Shown: piece after piece, positions 18,202 to 27,867 of the stretch
How the letters are laid out: each line of letters begins with the position of its first letter
Numbering within the stretch: position 1 is the first letter of the stretch
Source: Cudoniella acicularis
Lineage: Eukaryota > Ascomycota > Leotiomycetes > Helotiales > Helotiaceae
DNA: 28,135 nt
NCBI GenBank assembly: GCA_013054445.1
Contig: JAAMPI010000686.1
Span: forward strand, 1 to 28,135
Direction: 5' to 3'
The notes under the pieces: generated by a model
What the model was told of the DNA's origin: nothing
Databases searched by the model: none
The model's input: only the letters and a program-made list of their open reading frames with translations
Program-made: the position numbers and the translations under genes

Positions 18202-18206
18202 TCCAG

Positions 18207-18653
18207 GTGCCAGGTCTCTATATTTCTCCCTTTGCCTAGACAAATTAATTATTCCTGAATGCAAATTTATATAATTTTAATATAATCAACTTCTCACTTC
18301 CGCGTTGCAGCTCAGACGATCGATGGTACGACAGTAATGTTCTAGCCTGCGCTTCTCACCACTATCATTTGATACCTAGCCATGTATGTTAGCACTCAGT
18401 GATCAATGATAACTTGTCCTAAGTCTATAAGGAGAGCTCAGTCAAACAGATAAGAAGCCCCTACACTAGAAAAGCTGCAAATTTCAGCAAAAAGTACCAA
18501 TCACAAAGTAGAGTGTTCTATTTTTCATTTTGATCACATTATCACCACTCACTCTTTCCACGACAGCGTGCTTCTTCTCGTGAAGGATATCGCCTCGATG
18601 CCGTTGTGGTTCTTTCCTTGCTTACTCCCATCCCCTCGCTTCCCTTTCCATCA
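18207..18653. other. Intergenic, nothing recognised
   Basis: 447 bp between solo LTR D and the MITE. There is a short AT-rich patch near 18243-18295; otherwise composition is normal. An open frame on the minus strand at 18542-18742 crosses into the MITE end and is not supported as a gene. Confidence 0.4.
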
Positions 18654-18661
18654 GAATAATA

Positions 18662-19050
18662 GGGTACGATTATTATAGCGACAGGCCACAAGGCAGAAAT
18701 TAGGATATCGAGGTAGCCAAGCGAGGGTGTGCGAGGCATCATCAGGCATTCTTGCCCTTTTAATAAACGAGAATCTATCCTACGATACCCTTAATTGCCC
18801 TATAGAAACAAAGCCTTTAAAGTAATAACTTTAAAATTATTATAATTTATTTCTATTAATTTAATAAATATAGTGATTAAAGTGCTTTTAAAATTTAAAA
18901 TTTATATTAATTAGTTATGTTATAATTAGTACTCGCGCGCGATAGAAACTATCTTCTAAGTTATTTTATTTTACGATTTAAAGCAGCGTTAGCGTATTTG
19001 TATGTGATTTCGTTGATGCCTTATGGCCTATCGCTATAATAATCGTACCC
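18662..19050. mobile_element. 389-bp MITE with 34-bp terminal inverted repeats
   Basis: The left end 18662-18695 and right end 19017-19050 are inverted copies over 34 bp with only two mismatches, both G/A transitions. The immediate flanks are GAATAATA (18654-18661) and GAATAATG (19051-19058), an 8-bp target duplication with one transition. The core (about 18780-18960) is AT-rich and non-coding. The 8-bp duplication would fit a hAT-type transposase, but the long terminal repeat is atypical, so the superfamily is open. A related end appears at about 27868-27899. Confidence 0.75.
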
Positions 19051-19058
19051 GAATAATG

Positions 19059-20841
19059 TGTCCAATTCAAAGGCAGATGTCGCGCCTTCTTACGTTCTTC
19101 TTTCGTGCTACTCCAGGCGATTCTTTAATACAAGGAATTTCTTTCCTGCCGTACTCGCGGGCCGGATATCGACGTAGGCGGGGCGTGACTGCTTACGTTT
19201 CGCTTTCTCGAGGGGTCGCCTTTTCTCCGTCACAAAAAGTTCTCGGGGAGGCGAACTTCACGATGTCATTCTATTTCGCATTGTTAATTTCTTGCCACCA
19301 TAGGATTTTGCATTCATTTGGTCATTTTTAGGCTTTTAGTCAATTTTTTGGCCCAAAACTTCCATTACGAGCACCAAATGAGGTCCGTAGCAACAGGGTA
19401 GAGACATTTCGGGTATGTACTTCATAAAATCTTACGTATGAAAAAGAGCGATATCTCAAAACCCAGATTACCGGGTGCAGGACAGCCTCAGAAAATATAA
19501 CTTCAGCTTTTCTTGCCAAGATCCACATTGCCACAGTAACTGATGCAACCTTCAGGACCAGCCTTGTTATTTCGAAGAGGTTCTACGTGGGTAAGACGAA
19601 GAGAATCTAGTTTACCCGTAGTTTCAAGACCTATTTATACACTAAAAATTCGAACCTCCTTTACCGGCTTTTAGCCTCCAACCTCGTTCAAAATCGAATC
19701 CAAAAGGCTGGGAGAAAAAGCTTTTCGCTTGGCACGCATCTTTTTTGACTTGACGAACCGGCATTTCGAACGAGAATTCAATTAAATCATAAAAGTTTCT
19801 AATATCAAAGACAGTGTGAGTTGTTTTTCTCTTATTGGACGGTGAGGAAGGTCTCCATAAATTTTCTCTGTGCTCGTCTTTTCATTTTACAGTACTTCGT
19901 AGGTCTTTGGAGCTAGTATCATTAGTATGCTGTACTCTTGTTGATCTTCGTCTAATAAAAACGTGATATACGACCTTGGGATAGGTACTGCCAAGGGCCC
20001 GGAAAGCATCTGTGGCTGATCTGCACGCAGAAGAGCAGTCCTTAGTCGCCGGGCTTGCTCGTATTAGCTCTCGTGATGTTCTCCACCTTCTCTTCGTATA
20101 CTTGCTTTTTGAGTCACTAAGGCACCAACCTTCGTATTTTTTTATCGCACGAAATCCCGATTATCCCGGTTGACTCCAAATTGCCACAGCTGATTGGTTT
20201 AGAGGATGCCCAAAACAAGTCTTATCAGAAACAAAACTCCTACCTATTACACACGATAAAACCAGGAGCGCACCTTTTTCATGTGAATTTTCGACCAGTG
20301 TGTGGTCTCAACTGGTGAACTTTCCAGAATCTCGATTAGCTGATGGTTGGGATTTTCCGATTTGGTATAAGAGGGAAGTGACATCATTCTGGAGAGGCCC
20401 CATACGAATCCACTTATACTCGGTCGGTTAAAATGCAGCTTGACGTTAGCAGCTAGCTAGTGGAAGGACATGAGAATCTTATAGGGCCTTGGCTGAGCGT
20501 TCCTTGACACATCCTTTTCGCGAAGAACTCTCTCGTGTTCTCCACTAACTTACGTCGACGGACTAGAGCGAACTCATAGTTAGCACACCACCAGCCCGCT
20601 GTCGGAGCGACGGTTGGCAACCGTATCTCCAGATCCCACCAATTGGTTTCTCAGGTATTTTTGGAAATTCTTTAGCTTCTACCTCTCACGTTTTGCTCGG
20701 TTGATCTTCCGGTGCATCCACTGCATAGTTCAGGGGCAGGTACATAAGTGATTCGTCTCTTTCTCTCTGTCAAATCATACAATACATACTTTGCTGTTTT
20801 TCGTTTTCGGAATAATAATAATTCATTCGCTTTTACAAAAA
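19059..20841. other. Long intergenic region upstream of the GPI wall-protein gene
   Basis: About 1.8 kb of normal base composition and little repeat content, so it may contain regulatory sequence for the wall-protein gene. A 102-codon frame (19023-19331) starts inside the MITE terminal repeat and has no recognisable motif; a 64-codon frame on the other strand follows. I call neither. A C/T-rich stretch close to the gene (20754-20772, TTCGTCTCTTTCTCTCTG) resembles pyrimidine-rich fungal promoters. Confidence 0.45.
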
Positions 20842-22464
20842 ATGATCGCTCGCTCAATTGCCCTTTGGGCAACTCTCGCTCTCACGGCCTCTGCCACACA
20901 TTTCAAAAACAGCACGAAGCCGGCATGGCCTGCGACTACCACCTCAATTGATACCACCGTATATACCACTATCTGCCCCGCAACTTCGACTTGGGTTTCT
21001 GGCAATGAAACCGTAACATCCGTTTATACCACCACATCGACAATCACATCTTGTAAAGGAGGATGCCCTAAAACAAGCTCAACACACTCGCTGCCAGCAT
21101 CTTCAACACCAGAAAATGGTACGGCCACCGTCACAGACGAGACTACAATATACACGACGATCTGCCCAGCAACTTCAACTTATACCTTTGGGACGAAAAC
21201 GCTCACTTCAGTCTACGCGACTACGTCTACGATAACTTCTTGTAAAGGAGGCTGTTCCAAGACCACTATTCCGGCGACTACCGAAACTGCCACCTCCGAG
21301 ACAACCGTTTACACAACTGTCTGCCCTGCTACCTCTGTATGGACTTCGGGTACAAATACTCTGACCTCTGTATATACGACTACATCAACGATCACATCTT
21401 GTAAAGGGGGCTGCTCGAAGACAATTCCGGTGACAACAGAAACTTCCACAGCCGAGACCTCTGTCTACACAACTGTTTGCCCAACTACCTCGACTTACAC
21501 TTTGGGAACGAAAACCCTAACTTCCACATATATTCACACGTCCACGATCACTACATGCAAGGGTGGCTGCCACACAAAGACCCCGTCAACAACTATAATT
21601 CCTCCTCCGTGGACTCTTCCCTCTTCAAGTAAGCCAACATCTGCTCCAGGATGGAACACAACCACATCAACTGTCGAGACTACTGTCTACACATCAGTCC
21701 ACCCTGTCACTTCTATGTATACGTCTGGTACTGAAAACCTGACAACCACATACACAACAATTTCAACCATCACGACATGCCAAGGTGGCTGTCCATTCAC
21801 TGTAGCCCTGCCTCCTATCAAGACCACTAAGACTAAGGAGACTACCGTCTACACGACAGTGTGCCCCGCTACCTCGGTCTATACTTCCGGATCCCAGATC
21901 CTGACGACTACTTACATCACCACATCAACCATCACCTCTTGCCAGAGTGGTTGCCCATCCACTGTGGTTCCTCCTCCTGTCACGTTTGTTGAGACTACCA
22001 TTTACACAACAGTTTGCCCTGCCACGTCCATTTACACTTCCGGATCCCAAACACTGACTTCTACTTACATCACTACATCTACCATCACTTCATGCAATGG
22101 TGACTGCCCATCCACTCCAGTCTCCCCACCCAGAACTCTTCCGCCCCCAGCTTCCACGCCGACAAGCCCAGCTAAGCCAACAACCCCTGTTTCTTCAGCA
22201 CCAGAAACTCCAAAGTCTACCCCTACCTCTCCAGCCAAGGAGACAACCCCGGCTCCTTCCTTGGTCACCTCAACCATAACCGCACCCGCTACACCTGTGC
22301 CCGTCACGACAAGCAAGCCCGCAGGGTCTGTCACGACTCCAATCGGTGGAGAATCATACACTCCCACGACCACTGGACCAGTGCAAGTGACCAACGCCGC
22401 TGCCTTAACTAAGCCTGCTTACGTTGGTCTCTTGGCAGCTGGCGCTTTGGCTGCTATGTTGTAG
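20842..22464 (+). CDS. Ser/Thr-rich GPI-anchored cell-wall protein with seven repeats
   Basis: A single exon of 540 aa starting at ATG 20842; the frame extends a little upstream without a better start. Residues 1-19 are a signal peptide (MIARSIALWATLALTASA). The body is built of seven imperfect repeats of about 45-75 residues, each reading (E)TTVYTTVCPATSxYTSG, then TLTSxYTTTSTIT(S/T)C and (K/Q)GGC, joined by Pro/Ser/Thr-rich linkers. Each unit has three cysteines, except the fifth, which has His in place of the first (VHPVT). A Pro/Thr-rich stalk follows. The C-terminus ends in a hydrophobic tail (AYVGLLAAGALAAML) after VTNAAALT, fitting a GPI-attachment signal with omega near the Asn. Such proteins become heavily O-mannosylated and cross-linked to wall glucan, with roles in wall structure or adhesion. 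Similar repeats occur in yeast and mould flocculin- and adhesin-like proteins. The specific role is inferred, not shown. Confidence 0.88.
   Translation: MIARSIALWATLALTASATHFKNSTKPAWPATTTSIDTTVYTTICPATSTWVSGNETVTSVYTTTSTITSCKGGCPKTSSTHSLPASSTPENGTATVTDETTIYTTICPATSTYTFGTKTLTSVYATTSTITSCKGGCSKTTIPATTETATSETTVYTTVCPATSVWTSGTNTLTSVYTTTSTITSCKGGCSKTIPVTTETSTAETSVYTTVCPTTSTYTLGTKTLTSTYIHTSTITTCKGGCHTKTPSTTIIPPPWTLPSSSKPTSAPGWNTTTSTVETTVYTSVHPVTSMYTSGTENLTTTYTTISTITTCQGGCPFTVALPPIKTTKTKETTVYTTVCPATSVYTSGSQILTTTYITTSTITSCQSGCPSTVVPPPVTFVETTIYTTVCPATSIYTSGSQTLTSTYITTSTITSCNGDCPSTPVSPPRTLPPPASTPTSPAKPTTPVSSAPETPKSTPTSPAKETTPAPSLVTSTITAPATPVPVTTSKPAGSVTTPIGGESYTPTTTGPVQVTNAAALTKPAYVGLLAAGALAAML
20941..22130 (+). 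repeat. Seven-unit intragenic coding repeat
   Basis: In-frame repeats of about 150-220 bp inside the wall-protein gene. The VYTT(V/I)CPATS box recurs near 20959, 21148, 21310, 21463, 21688, 21844 and 21997, and the TSC-KGGC box follows each by about 75 bp. Units 6 and 7 are the most alike (YTSGSQ-LT-TYITTSTITSC), which points to recent duplication. Linker length varies most after units 1 and 4. Confidence 0.85.
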
Positions 22465-23394
22465 GGGGTTGAGGGGACAAAACAATTGTCTGACAGAACC
22501 TGTTACAGCGAAGAGATAGACTTCAGTTCTACATAGGGCAACAGATTTCTTTTTTCATAATGGGATGAGGCTTCTCTAGTACACGAAAGGGCATGCATGG
22601 TATTTGGGAGGAAAAATCTTTTCTTATATACTTAATACCTTTCTTATTATATAGATTTTATGGTATAAATTATTTCTAAAAGCATTATGTAAATTCTGTA
22701 AAGTGATTGGAAATCTTTTGCTGTTAGACTGTGCAACATGTATAAAGTTTGTAAATGTTTTCTGAAGGTTTTTCGGGGCATACTACAGCACTTCTATCAC
22801 GGCCGATCGCAGGAAAAGGGGTATCAGAATTCTTCTTATGGAATCTAGACCACTTCGGCATGTGCGTGGCTTCCCCTTAGAGCAGGCCCGGCTTCCCCTG
22901 ACTCCCCCCCCCCCCCCCCCTATGTTAAGCACCTAACAACAATGAAATCACGACGCAAACAGCTTGTAAAAATAAGTATCTTGTTCTAAAATATTCTTAT
23001 GACAGGCAGTTACCGATGCACAGTAAAAATTTTGCTTTTTTCTAATTGAAAATTTCGTGTTATAATTAATGCGTTGCTTTTTAGGACGCGGGTCATTATT
23101 TTGGCGGCCAGTCGCTAAAAGTTTAGGAGCTGATGCCTACAAGCTCAGTGGATTTCGCCTGTAAGTGACGCTAAAACAAAAATGAATCGCACCTAAACAC
23201 CTTACAAAGAGTTTGTTAGGTGTTATTACACAACGCGTAACATTTAGAGTGCGTATCAAAACTAGCTTGATAATTCGAAAGAAATAATATAGAATATTTC
23301 CTGGTTTACTCCGGTATCTTTATACCTACTATAGAATACAGTGGTCCTTGTTCCAGACCTCACTATCTCATAACAAGAAAAACATTTTGCTTTA
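22465..23394. other. 3' flank of the wall-protein gene; poly-C run; no gene
   Basis: AT-rich around 22610-22700 (likely 3' UTR or flank). A 17-C homopolymer lies at 22904-22920. The rest (22921-23394) has moderate AT content and no coding signal. It ends at the TA target of the Fot1-like transposon. Confidence 0.5.
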
Positions 23395-23396
23395 TA

Positions 23397-25196
23397 AGTC
23401 CGTGCACACCTATTCCGACCACCCGAAAATCACCCGAACCACCTACAACACTTCAAAATTACTCTTCGACTATAATATAGTCTGACAATCCACTAGATAT
23501 ACTAGATATATCTAAGGCTTCCTCTTCTATTCTAGCCCTGCTAGCTCTACTAGCCTTATTCTGTGCCCGTTTAATTGCCTTAATATCCGCAAATTTGGAA
23601 TTCGGATTAGTCTAAACCTTCCTTCTTTTTCTAGGCTTCGTAGCTTCTAATCTAGCCTCTAGGGACTTGATTCGAAGCTCTTGGCTAACTAAAAGTGATT
23701 CCTGCTCTTCGAAGCCCTTTATAATCTTACGGAATAGGAGCCTTTGGGTATGCGAATCGGGGTCCTCTATCCGCTAGAACGTTAGGGCCTGGTTCTTGAG
23801 TTTAGTCGACTTCCTAGGCGTAGACCAAGTAATTTAGGACGCTTCCGTAGCCTGGACTAGCCTATTCTGCCCCCCCCCCCCGAAGGCTGCGCTAGAGTCT
23901 TACTAGCTTTATTGCTGTTCTCTAGGAGTAGGGGGCTTATAAGTGGCTTAGCTATACTCCGGGGCCAAAGTCCAGTTGCTTTCTAGCTACTTTTAATATT
24001 GCTTGTAGATAGGGCTTCTTTACGAGCCTTCTCGTAACAGCGAAGGAAGTTCTGCTTCCTAATTAGGCTTGAATCCGTAACAGTAGCTAGGTATCCTACT
24101 TCCTTCTAGTATCGAATTTTTAAAGAAGAGAAGACTGATAGATCTAGTAGCTAGAGGACGTGTGACGAGTATAGCGGTAGGAATAATAGGTATACGTTAT
24201 TTAAATAGCACGTATATATAAAATCCGTAGTTTCGTGGCTTCTATAGCCGTCTAGAATAAGTAGCCTAGGCTCTTGCGTATAGGTCTAGGGTAGGAATAC
24301 CTTCTAGAGCTATTCTATAGCCGTAGAGTCCGTAGTCTAGCTATTATCTATAGCTATGAATTGCCAGCCCTTAAATAAGCTAAGGGTCTATAGAAACCAC
24401 TGTTATTATACTGATTTCCCCTTGAAAATAACAAGTAGGTAAAGCCCTACCCCTGTCGCCGAGATACACTTAATAAAGGAGGTCTAGGCCTTAGATCTAG
24501 GCTGCTTTCTTTAGATCCTACGCCGTTCTAAGCTTCTAACTACTAGGCTATTTATACCTAGGCCTTCTATAATACTAGATTCGTCTATATTATACCGGTG
24601 TTTAGGCCGAATAGCCTAGATTTCTAGAATATTAAGCTTCTAGAACTAGGACTTAATAATATCAGATATAGCCCTATTTATACGCTAAGAATTAATAGAT
24701 TTATGCCTCTTAGTCTTGAGAACTAGATTCCTCTATAAAAAGGCCTATAGCCAGTGCTTTCCGACTAGGCTATAGTCCCCCTTGATAGCTAGGATACGCT
24801 AAGCGAATTCCCTGATTTGCGTATAGGTAGGAGGGTATCTAAGAGCCTCCTAGGTAAGAACCTAGTTAGCTAAATAGCCCTCTTAGACCTTAGAGAGCCT
24901 CTACTGATATTCTGTTGATTTGAAGTGGTTCTCTATACCAGCTACTCGGTCTCTAAGGGTGGTATATAGAATACCCTATTCTCGGGAAGCCGCCCGAATA
25001 CCCTGGCTATTTATAATAGTCTAAATAGCTAGAATGATATTGTCTTCCGTATAATTAGACATATTTAACTTGAGAATCAGGATTTAAATTTTTAGAATAT
25101 TCTAATTAGAATTAAATAAGTTATAATTAATTATTCTAGAGTAGCGGTATATAGTTCGGGTGATTTTCGGGTGGTCGGAATAGGTGTTCACGGACT
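23397..25196 (-). mobile_element. Fot1/pogo-like DNA transposon, complete but RIP-mutated
   Basis: 1800 bp. The terminal inverted repeats 23397-23439 and 25154-25196 (43 bp) differ at one position and start AGTCCGTG. TA flanks both ends (23395-23396 and 25197-25198), the target duplication of Tc1/mariner-type elements. Size and structure (single transposase gene) match the Fot1/Pot family of filamentous fungi. The transposase is on the minus strand (25062 to 23459). The element has a 12-C run at 23870-23881. Confidence 0.92.
23459..25062 (-). pseudogene. Fot1-like transposase, inactivated
   Basis: It starts at ATG 25062 (MSNYTEDNIILAI) and runs to a TAA at 23461-23459 after SGLSDYIIVEE, in several frames and with many in-frame TAG codons where the family has Trp or Gln. 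Recognisable blocks are the N-terminal helix-turn-helix (INSQGIRAASRE, TLRDRVAGI), YPPTYTQIREFA, the first catalytic Asp in RYNIDES, CISATGVGLYLLVIFKGKSV, the second Asp block LLILDGYRSHETTDF, the LLFLP block ending in LDLSVFSSLK, and the C-terminal coiled tail RKRRKV...NSKFADIKAIKRAQNKA. The catalytic aspartates seen are intact, yet the numerous stops and frameshifts abolish expression. TGG-to-TAG changes indicate RIP. Confidence 0.88.
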
Positions 25197-25198
25197 TA

Positions 25199-25974
25199 GT
25201 ACTCCTTATAGCGTCTTTTATCTTGTTATAGCTGTTTTAGATCTTAATATCGTATTAGATATTTAAAGAGTATTACGAGTTATCTATCCTCTCCGCTGCC
25301 GCCAGGCTTCTACCCCGAGGAGAAGTTATAGTCACCTTTAAATAAAAATATAATCACGATATAAAGCACGAATAGTTTTTAATAAAATCATTCAACTGAC
25401 AAACTTCTGTCTAATTATACTGTTTGAAATTCTAAAAGTATCTATTATTATAACGTTTTACGGATTTTGCGATATATAATTAAAGTATAAGCCTGTCTGT
25501 AGCGGAGGGGTTAGGGTATTTTTTATACATTCAGGGGTTATTCAGGGCTCGCTAAACCCCGCGCCTCAAAGAACATTAGGAAAGAGAAACTAGTTTAATG
25601 AGTACAAAATTCCCAATGGCGCTTTTAATTCAGAAGCTGGGTCTAACGAACTCCCTAGCAAATCTTAAACGCTGGTAGCCCGACGATAGAAGACCCCCCG
25701 ACCAATCAACGTGGTGAAAACAGGGGTATTTCATAAAATTCGCTTATTCCAGGGGCCTATCTAAGAATCAACACACCAAAAAAAGTCGATAACTTCTACG
25801 GAAAAAATCGTAGACACTTCTATCCAAACTAGTATAGCACTAAAACAAGTGGCCAACCAGGATCCGACGAATCAGTAACCCCCGGCTATAATCACGCGAA
25901 CTGAAAGCACTTTTATCGAAAATCGCATAAATCGCTTGATTACGCACAACTTAGCTAGAACGGCTAAAGTCTGG
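25199..25974. other. AT-rich, repeat-derived; no gene recognised
   Basis: 25200-25500 is AT-rich. From about 25530 composition becomes GC-balanced, with many stops in all frames. It may be the more upstream, heavily decayed part of the LINE (reverse transcriptase region), but I cannot align it to any motif. Confidence 0.4.
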
Positions 25975-27804
25975 GGTCAACCAATCAAAATCAAGAGGCC
26001 AAAACAACCAAAACGCCTCCTACCTACGCAAATCGAACGCATTTATAAATCGATTATCGGGCTTTGTTTAGCTAATAACCTAGAAAGGATTCGGCACTAT
26101 TTTTTCCTACCCTAGGGCCGCACAACCCCATATCACGTGGTCATTTCGAAGCTTCCTAAAGAAGAGGCCGCTAAAACCTATAACAAGTATATAAATAGAC
26201 TCGATTTAACTAACACTACTACTATATATACGAACGCTTCTTCTACAGAGGAAGGGGTAGGATAGGCATCGGAATAGTGGCATATGACCACTAAGACTGG
26301 ACCCGACATATAGCTTATCGATCAAGTCTTAATATAGGAACTGGGCAACTAGTCTATAACGGGGAACTTGAGGGGTTACCCAGGCCATCGAATACGCTAG
26401 CATAGCGGCCCAACCGAACGAATCAATCCAGGTCTATTCAGATAATCAAGCTGGACTATAGAGACTTAAAAACCCATCTGATAACGCAGGTCAGGACTGC
26501 CAGATTAGGGCGATAAAAGCAGCACAGAAGATAGTCGATAAAGGGGCCTCGCTTACGCTTAATTAGGTGCCAGGGCATACGGAAGTGGAAGGCAACGAGG
26601 AAGCTGATTCGCTGGCTAAGCGAGGCACTAAATTAAGTACGATATTAACAAAGACTAGCTTCGTATTACTTAGACTTTTAATATAGCAAGTCGGCACTTC
26701 AGAATAGCAGTGTAACGGAACTGGGTCTACTTAACTAAGATCTCTGTTACAGCTCTGTAAAGGCACTAGGGCCCTGACGTCACGTAGGGACGTATTTATA
26801 AGAAGGTGCTATATTCACGAAGAAACTAAGCTAAGGAGAGAAGAAGAGAGGTGGCCCTGAAGGGGCCTTATATCCAGGAGGTGAGTCTAGCACGGACTAG
26901 GACACGTGACAAGGGGGACGCGTCAGGTGAGGGAGACGCGTCAAACCAGGTCTGTGACAATCTCTACCTCAGGTAAGCAGGAGGTCTGTCGGATTAGTAG
27001 TATAGAAGTGTAGGCGTTGCGATCTCACTAGTGGTTGCTAACTAGGAAGCTTAGCACGTTACAAGCAAGGATAATCAAAGTATAATATAAGATTACTAAA
27101 GTAAGTTGAGCACGAAGCTCCTATCTAGTAAGGAAATCCCTCTGCTTATATAGATCCCTTATTCCTGTAGGCCGTAGGCGCCCAGGTGGACCGAAGGTCG
27201 TCCGGCCCTCCTGCCAAGCCTCGGCCCTGGACTCCATCACGTGACTGGTCACGTGACTTAGGACCCTAGTTCTCTGTGCTGCTCCCATTGATCGCAGCCG
27301 AGCCTCAGGCCTGGGCCTGCACGTGATCCTTGTTCGTGACAAGCAGAAGGCTATAGAGCGATATAGTGACAAGGAGCGAACTAACCAGAATCCCAGGACT
27401 TACTCGAAGCTATTCCCTTTCGAGCCTAGGTCAAAACTACGAATCCTAGACGATATAAAGAGAGAGCTAGCTAGCTCGTTCTACTAACTTAAACTCGGCC
27501 ACGGCTATATAAAGTCTTATTTATATCGAATCAAAAAATCGGATAATAACACCTATAGGTATAGTAAAAAGGAGACTACAGAGCACCTATTATTAGCGTG
27601 CCTAGATAGGTGGGAACCCCGGAAGAAGCTTAAAAAGACCTAGAAGGACCGACGATATCGCTACGGACGCTTCTACACACAACACACGGCATCTAATCAA
27701 CGCTCGAGTTCCTAAAAAAGACCCGATTAGCTACAAGGAAGTGGCATATAGAGAGGGGGGAAGGAAGAGAGAGTAGGGAAGATGAGGAAGAAGGAGGTGA
27801 TTAA
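25975..27804 (+). mobile_element. 3' part of a Tad-like LINE (RNase H and C-terminal region), interrupted
   Basis: Reading with frame changes: KRPKQPKRLLPTQIERIYK, HVVISKLPKEEAAKTYNKYI, the RNase H blocks IYTNASSTEEGVG, LVYNGELEG, QVYSDNQAGL, then QIRAIKAAQKI, VPGHTEVEGNEEADSLAK. After the LTR the C-terminal signature SSFY-stop-LKLGHGYIKSYLYRIKK, then KETTEHLLLACL follows, ending with FLKKTRLATRKWH and a TAA at 27802-27804. Stops sit where the family has Trp (LN-stop-VPGHT). The first catalytic Asp of RNase H reads Asn (AAC), a G-to-A change. The order and motifs are those of Tad-clade non-LTR retrotransposons of ascomycetes. No intact reverse transcriptase domain was seen in the window. Confidence 0.82.
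26711..27341 (+). mobile_element. Solo LTR (longer subfamily) inserted in the LINE, target duplication AGCAG
   Basis: 631 bp beginning TGTAACGGAACTGGG and ending TTGTTCGTGACA, with perfect AGCAG flanks (26706-26710 and 27342-27346). Removing it and one AGCAG restores the LINE reading (TSE-stop-QKAIERY), which proves the boundaries. It shares the TGTAACG start, CGTGACA end and GTTGAGCACGAAGCTC core (27106-27122) with the short LTR family, but its 5' part is longer and different. CACGTG occurs three times in the 3' third; two of them lie 12 bp apart in a palindrome near 27237-27257. Confidence 0.85.
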
Positions 27805-27867
27805 TCAGTCTTTTATATTATTTCTTTTGTTATCTTTAGGGCCCGACCCTCACTGCTACCTGGAATA

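Noticed and set aside
20941..22130. Repeat array as a CRISPR or satellite
   Set aside because: The repeats are in-frame, degenerate at codon level and encode a secreted Ser/Thr-rich protein; there are no unique spacers of constant length.
22904..22920. 17-C homopolymer as a functional element
   Set aside because: A simple homopolymer in non-coding DNA, prone to slippage and sequencing error; nothing around it suggests a role.
27121..27372. 83-codon minus-strand open frame
   Set aside because: Lies within the 631-bp LTR and crosses its end; not a gene.
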